64,000 bases of DNA from Treponema denticola (GTDB taxonomy: Bacteria > Spirochaetota > Spirochaetia > Treponematales > Treponemataceae). Below the pieces are notes generated by a model. That model was not told where the DNA came from. It saw only the letters and a list, made by a program, of their open reading frames with translations, and made no database searches. A program made the translations under genes and the position numbers. Position 1 is the first letter of the stretch. The number at the start of each line of letters is the position of its first letter. The DNA lies in NCBI RefSeq assembly GCF_024181405.1, contig NZ_CP051302.1:1054001-1118000 (forward strand), written 5' to 3'. This document shows, in pieces, positions 61,633-64,000 of the stretch.

Positions 61633-61636
61633 TCAT
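61310..61636 (-). CDS. nested frame encoding a possible lipoprotein (o-spanin-like)
   Basis: 108 codons in a different frame of the coiled-coil gene, starting four bases earlier. The product begins MNEKKFFIFFICILLFSLSS followed by CC, giving a lipobox LSSC, and continues with a Gly/Glu/Lys-rich tail. Lambda-type Rz1 outer-membrane spanins are nested lipoproteins in just this arrangement. But a low-complexity AT-rich hydrophobic start read in another frame may mimic this by chance. Confidence 0.35.
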   Translation of the reverse strand: MNEKKFFIFFICILLFSLSSCCTRSGIHNHRNGAYEVRENLGKLGDEQTQSATTNTELKGKIDRSLELVGEFDKFIKGGAGDLEEFKAILQRVRRRGKHSPGSKNKTD

Positions 61637-62342
61637 TTACCACCTCTTTGTTTTCATAAAATAAATCCTGTTGTTTTTCTTTTATGGCATTTTTAAGCCT
61701 TGTTTTGGCAATACAAAAATACTCATCATCCAACTCCATACCGATAAATTTACGGTTGGTCTTGATACAGGCTACGCCGGTAGTGCCGGAACCCATAAAG
61801 GTATCAAGGACGTTATCGCCCTCGTTTGTACTATGTAAAATAAATTTCTCAATAAGTGCTATAGGTTTTTGCGTCGGGTGTAGTTTTTCGCCATTTGTTT
61901 TTTTTGCTCCAGAGCAAAAAGATTGTACGTCTGATATTACACTATAGGTGCCTTTTATGTTAAAACTGTTTCGTTTTGTCGTAAAAATAATAAGTTCATG
62001 TTGATATATATAAAAGTTACCGGGACCGGATTTTTTATCCCATACAAGCATATTTTTTACACCTAATATGCTGTACATAATTGGGTAATAAAAAGCATAG
62101 CTTCTCCAGTCGCAGAAAAAATAAACACAGCCGTCCGTCTTTAATATGCGCTTGTATTCCGTAAAGAGCTTTTCATAAAAAGGCTTACAGATAGCAAGAT
62201 CATTAAAAACCCCACGCTGCCCATTGTGAGTCATCCCTAAAAAGTACGGAGGATCGGTAATGATAGAATTAATGCTGCTGTCAGGGATTTTAGGAAGCAG
62301 GTCGAGACAATCGCCATGTAATAGCTTTATGTCTTCAGTCAT
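61629..62342 (-). CDS. orphan DNA methyltransferase (N4-cytosine or N6-adenine)
   Basis: 237 residues. The catalytic motif IITDPPYFLGM is near residue 36 and the SAM-binding motif VLDTFMGSGTTGVACIKTNR near 184, i.e. the beta-class order (DPPY first). No restriction gene is adjacent. Phage-borne methyltransferases commonly protect phage DNA from host restriction. It overlaps the endolysin gene by eight bases and the coiled-coil gene by four. Confidence 0.9.
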   Translation of the reverse strand: MTEDIKLLHGDCLDLLPKIPDSSINSIITDPPYFLGMTHNGQRGVFNDLAICKPFYEKLFTEYKRILKTDGCVYFFCDWRSYAFYYPIMYSILGVKNMLVWDKKSGPGNFYIYQHELIIFTTKRNSFNIKGTYSVISDVQSFCSGAKKTNGEKLHPTQKPIALIEKFILHSTNEGDNVLDTFMGSGTTGVACIKTNRKFIGMELDDEYFCIAKTRLKNAIKEKQQDLFYENKEVVNE

Positions 62343-62757
62343 TTACCGCCTCTCTTTTTCTTAAAAAACCTAAGGCGTTGTAATACTTACGGTCGATTAT
62401 ATAAGCTCCTGTTTGAGCATACCCGTCTTGCTCAAAAACAGTCATCGATAAATTATCTGCAGCTAAGACGATAGCAACATGTCCAAATCCGTTTTTTTTA
62501 GTCGGTTTGAAAATTACAACATCGCCGGCAATAGGCGGCGTTCCTTTAAATTCAATTTTTTCAAAATATTTTTTTTCCACCGGCATTTTTTCATATTTTG
62601 TGTAAAGCTCTGATGCTCCAATCACACCGCCTGTATGCGGTATGTTTAAAACATCTTCGCAATACTGACGGAATAAATCAACACACTGACAGCCATAGCG
62701 ACCGTCAAAGTCTATCTTTTTACCGTTGTATTTTTTTACAAATTCGTCTAGTGTCAT
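62335..62757 (-). CDS. CHAP-domain endolysin
   Basis: 140 residues, one domain. Catalytic Cys in GRYGCQCVDLFRQYCED near residue 23 and His in NGFGHVAIVLAADN near 88, in the CHAP arrangement; PPIAGDVVIFKP is also typical. Cleaves peptidoglycan peptide bonds or the amide to muramic acid. No signal peptide, so release depends on a holin. GGGGG lies about ten bases before the ATG. Confidence 0.88.
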   Translation of the reverse strand: MTLDEFVKKYNGKKIDFDGRYGCQCVDLFRQYCEDVLNIPHTGGVIGASELYTKYEKMPVEKKYFEKIEFKGTPPIAGDVVIFKPTKKNGFGHVAIVLAADNLSMTVFEQDGYAQTGAYIIDRKYYNALGFLRKREAVND

Positions 62758-62772
62758 TTTTTTTATTCCCCC

Positions 62773-63510
62773 TTAATGCAGATTTTTTAGATACTTTTCG
62801 TTTTTCTTAATTGGAAAATCGATGCAAAGTATTTTATATTCCGGCAAAATAAATTTATCTTTTTCGCTTTCATACATTTCGATTTTTTCTTTAATTCTTG
62901 TGCTCATTACCTCTATCATAGAGTCTGCCCAAGAGTTTACCAGCTTTTCAAGGTCAGGCCTTATATCTCGCCATGCGGGGTAATTTTCAGTCCCGCAAGG
63001 TAGGCGAGGTATCTTTAAAAGAAAAGCCTTGTAGTCGATTTCAATATTGTAGAGGATGTCTTGTATGTAGCCGTGCCGCTCTTTTGATGTCAGCTTTTCT
63101 TTTAGGTTGTTATAATCAACACGCTCCAGCAATTCATCTTTGATGATTTCGGCGGCGGTAAGAGCAGGCAGCTCGCATTTAATGTTAGCTTTAAATAAGT
63201 TTTTTATGGGTTCATAAAGGCGGCGGATTACCCGTCTTTCATCGGCTTTTAGCTTTTCATCGATTTCGCCGGAGCGTCTAAAAAGAGCTTTTCGGAGCTC
63301 TTCATCTTCCATACGCTTTTTATTTTGTTCGTCGATTTCAGCCTTGAAGCTGTCTAGCTTTTTATCGACTTTGCCTAGTGCGATTTTTTTATCGCCCCAG
63401 CCTAAAACCGCCCCCTTGCGGATTATGACTATTAAGGCAATAAATATCAGAATGGCTATCAGGGCGATAACGCCCCAACCTATTACCGGTATTTTGTCTA
63501 AGTTCTCCAT
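62773..63510 (-). CDS. membrane-anchored phage protein of unknown function
   Basis: 245 residues: one N-terminal membrane helix (VIALIAILIFIALIVII), a charged coiled coil (DKKLDSFKAEIDEQNKKRME) and a helical C-terminal part. AGGAG lies ten bases before the ATG. It is the first visible gene of the minus-strand lysis module, 15 bases before the endolysin. No recognised domain. Confidence 0.72.
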   Translation of the reverse strand: MENLDKIPVIGWGVIALIAILIFIALIVIIRKGAVLGWGDKKIALGKVDKKLDSFKAEIDEQNKKRMEDEELRKALFRRSGEIDEKLKADERRVIRRLYEPIKNLFKANIKCELPALTAAEIIKDELLERVDYNNLKEKLTSKERHGYIQDILYNIEIDYKAFLLKIPRLPCGTENYPAWRDIRPDLEKLVNSWADSMIEVMSTRIKEKIEMYESEKDKFILPEYKILCIDFPIKKNEKYLKNLH

Positions 63511-63562
63511 TTAAAATATGCTCCTATTTTTTTTTAACCTTTCATTATAATAGGTGGACTTA

Positions 63563-63591
63563 TTGACATTTTTTTGACTAAAAGATAAAAT
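63563..63591 (+). promoter_or_regulatory. strong promoter of the terminal lipoprotein gene
   Basis: TTGACA (63563-63568) and TAAAAT (63586-63591), 17-base spacer, followed by AAGGAG before the ATG at 63616. Confidence 0.75.
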
Positions 63592-63615
63592 ATTTTTAAA
63601 TAAAGGAGAAAAAAA

Positions 63616-64000
63616 ATGAAAAAGATTGTTTTAATTGTTTTTGCAATATTCTTGTTTACAAACTGCCAAGCTCCTACATCAGCAATCGTTATTGAAAATA
63701 AAAGTAATTATCCCGCCACCTTAAAAATAGAACATATTAAGGAAGATAAAAATAATGTAATTCTACAACCAACAGAAGGAATAACTCTCTCCTTGATTGC
63801 ACCAAATACAATTAAATATGCCGTTTCTTTAGAAAGTATTTCTCGAAATTATTTAAAATTCATTTCTGACAATTATTGTGTTATAGAAAATACAGTATCT
63901 GAAAGATATACAATTATTAACACGACAAGGTTCAAAGTAATTTTAACAGAAAAAAATAATCTGTTTGATAATACAACTATAGAAGGTGTTTCTGATACTG
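63616..64000 (+). CDS. lipoprotein carried by the element (N-terminal part)
   Basis: 128 residues before the right edge of the window; the frame stays open. Signal peptide with lipobox MKKIVLIVFAIFLFTNCQAP, so Cys 17 is probably lipidated. The mature part is AT-rich in codon use and has no known motif. Its own promoter and opposite orientation to the lysis genes mark it as a possible lysogenic-conversion (cargo) gene, which is inference. Confidence 0.7.
   Translation, partial: MKKIVLIVFAIFLFTNCQAPTSAIVIENKSNYPATLKIEHIKEDKNNVILQPTEGITLSLIAPNTIKYAVSLESISRNYLKFISDNYCVIENTVSERYTIINTTRFKVILTEKNNLFDNTTIEGVSDT

Larger units (their letters stand above)
60656..64000. mobile_element. edge of a prophage or phage-derived island
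   Basis: Begins at the anticodon-loop junction of a tRNA-Pro(GGG) remnant. Minus-strand genes form a lysis-type module: a small membrane protein, a coiled-coil membrane protein with a nested lipoprotein frame, an orphan DNA methyltransferase, a CHAP endolysin and a membrane-anchored protein. It continues beyond the right edge; no integrase or structural gene is visible yet. Confidence 0.65.

Overview
The window looks like the chromosome of an oral-type Treponema, closest in character to Treponema denticola. It is AT-rich, carries a FlaA flagellar sheath protein typical of spirochaete periplasmic flagella, encodes many lipoproteins and signal-peptide proteins without close relatives, and contains a UGA-encoded selenoprotein glutathione peroxidase. 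Promoters follow a clear TTGACA / 16-18 bp / TATAAT pattern. Several of them place the start codon only about 7 bases after the -10 box, so those messages are probably leaderless. The species assignment is inference from gene content.

Layout. 1-16 kb, all minus strand: the start of a beta-propeller protein, aroA, a large TPR protein, an ABC exporter pair, an HD-domain alarmone-hydrolase-like protein, a 1499-residue dehydratase activase, an M81 peptidase, gpmA, a metallophosphoesterase lipoprotein and a probable envelope protein. 16-19 kb, plus strand: a protein with five 22-residue proline-rich repeats and a secreted protein. 19-28 kb, minus strand: a translation/envelope cluster (rpsT, an HU-like protein, lnt, bactofilin, CinA-type amidase), a RelA/SpoT-type synthetase with TPRs, flaA, a GerMN protein, an N-acetylmuramoyl-L-alanine amidase, pgk and a VOC protein. 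28-35 kb, plus strand: nagA, guaA and a GH20-like enzyme.

Between guaA and the GH20 gene lies an inserted island of about 2.9 kb. It carries a MarR regulator and two radical SAM proteins, which I recognise as the radical SAM mobile pair, followed by a broken cyclophilin-like gene. The island is bounded by a 13-bp direct repeat made from the last codons of guaA, with a second, 23-bp repeat just inside each end. Its coding sequence is visibly richer in G+C than the neighbours.

35-60 kb: an AlbA/Schlafen-type regulator with an operator-like promoter, pcnB, an OsmC-like protein, a trypsin-like protease, the selenoprotein GPx overlapping a GH2 glycosidase and an MFS transporter, a J-domain protein, map, an exonuclease III gene, tRNA-Phe, a PAP2-like protein, ferredoxin, an M23 peptidase, a FemAB-like protein, a class A PBP, tRNA-Leu, an acyl-CoA synthetase, and a lipoprotein/envelope-protein pair.

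At 60.6 kb there is an exact 3' half of a tRNA-Pro(GGG) gene, positions 32 to 73, followed rightwards by phage-type lysis genes: a small membrane protein, a coiled-coil membrane protein with a nested lipoprotein frame, a DNA methyltransferase, a CHAP endolysin and a membrane-anchored protein. This is the edge of a prophage or related integrated element that continues beyond the window.
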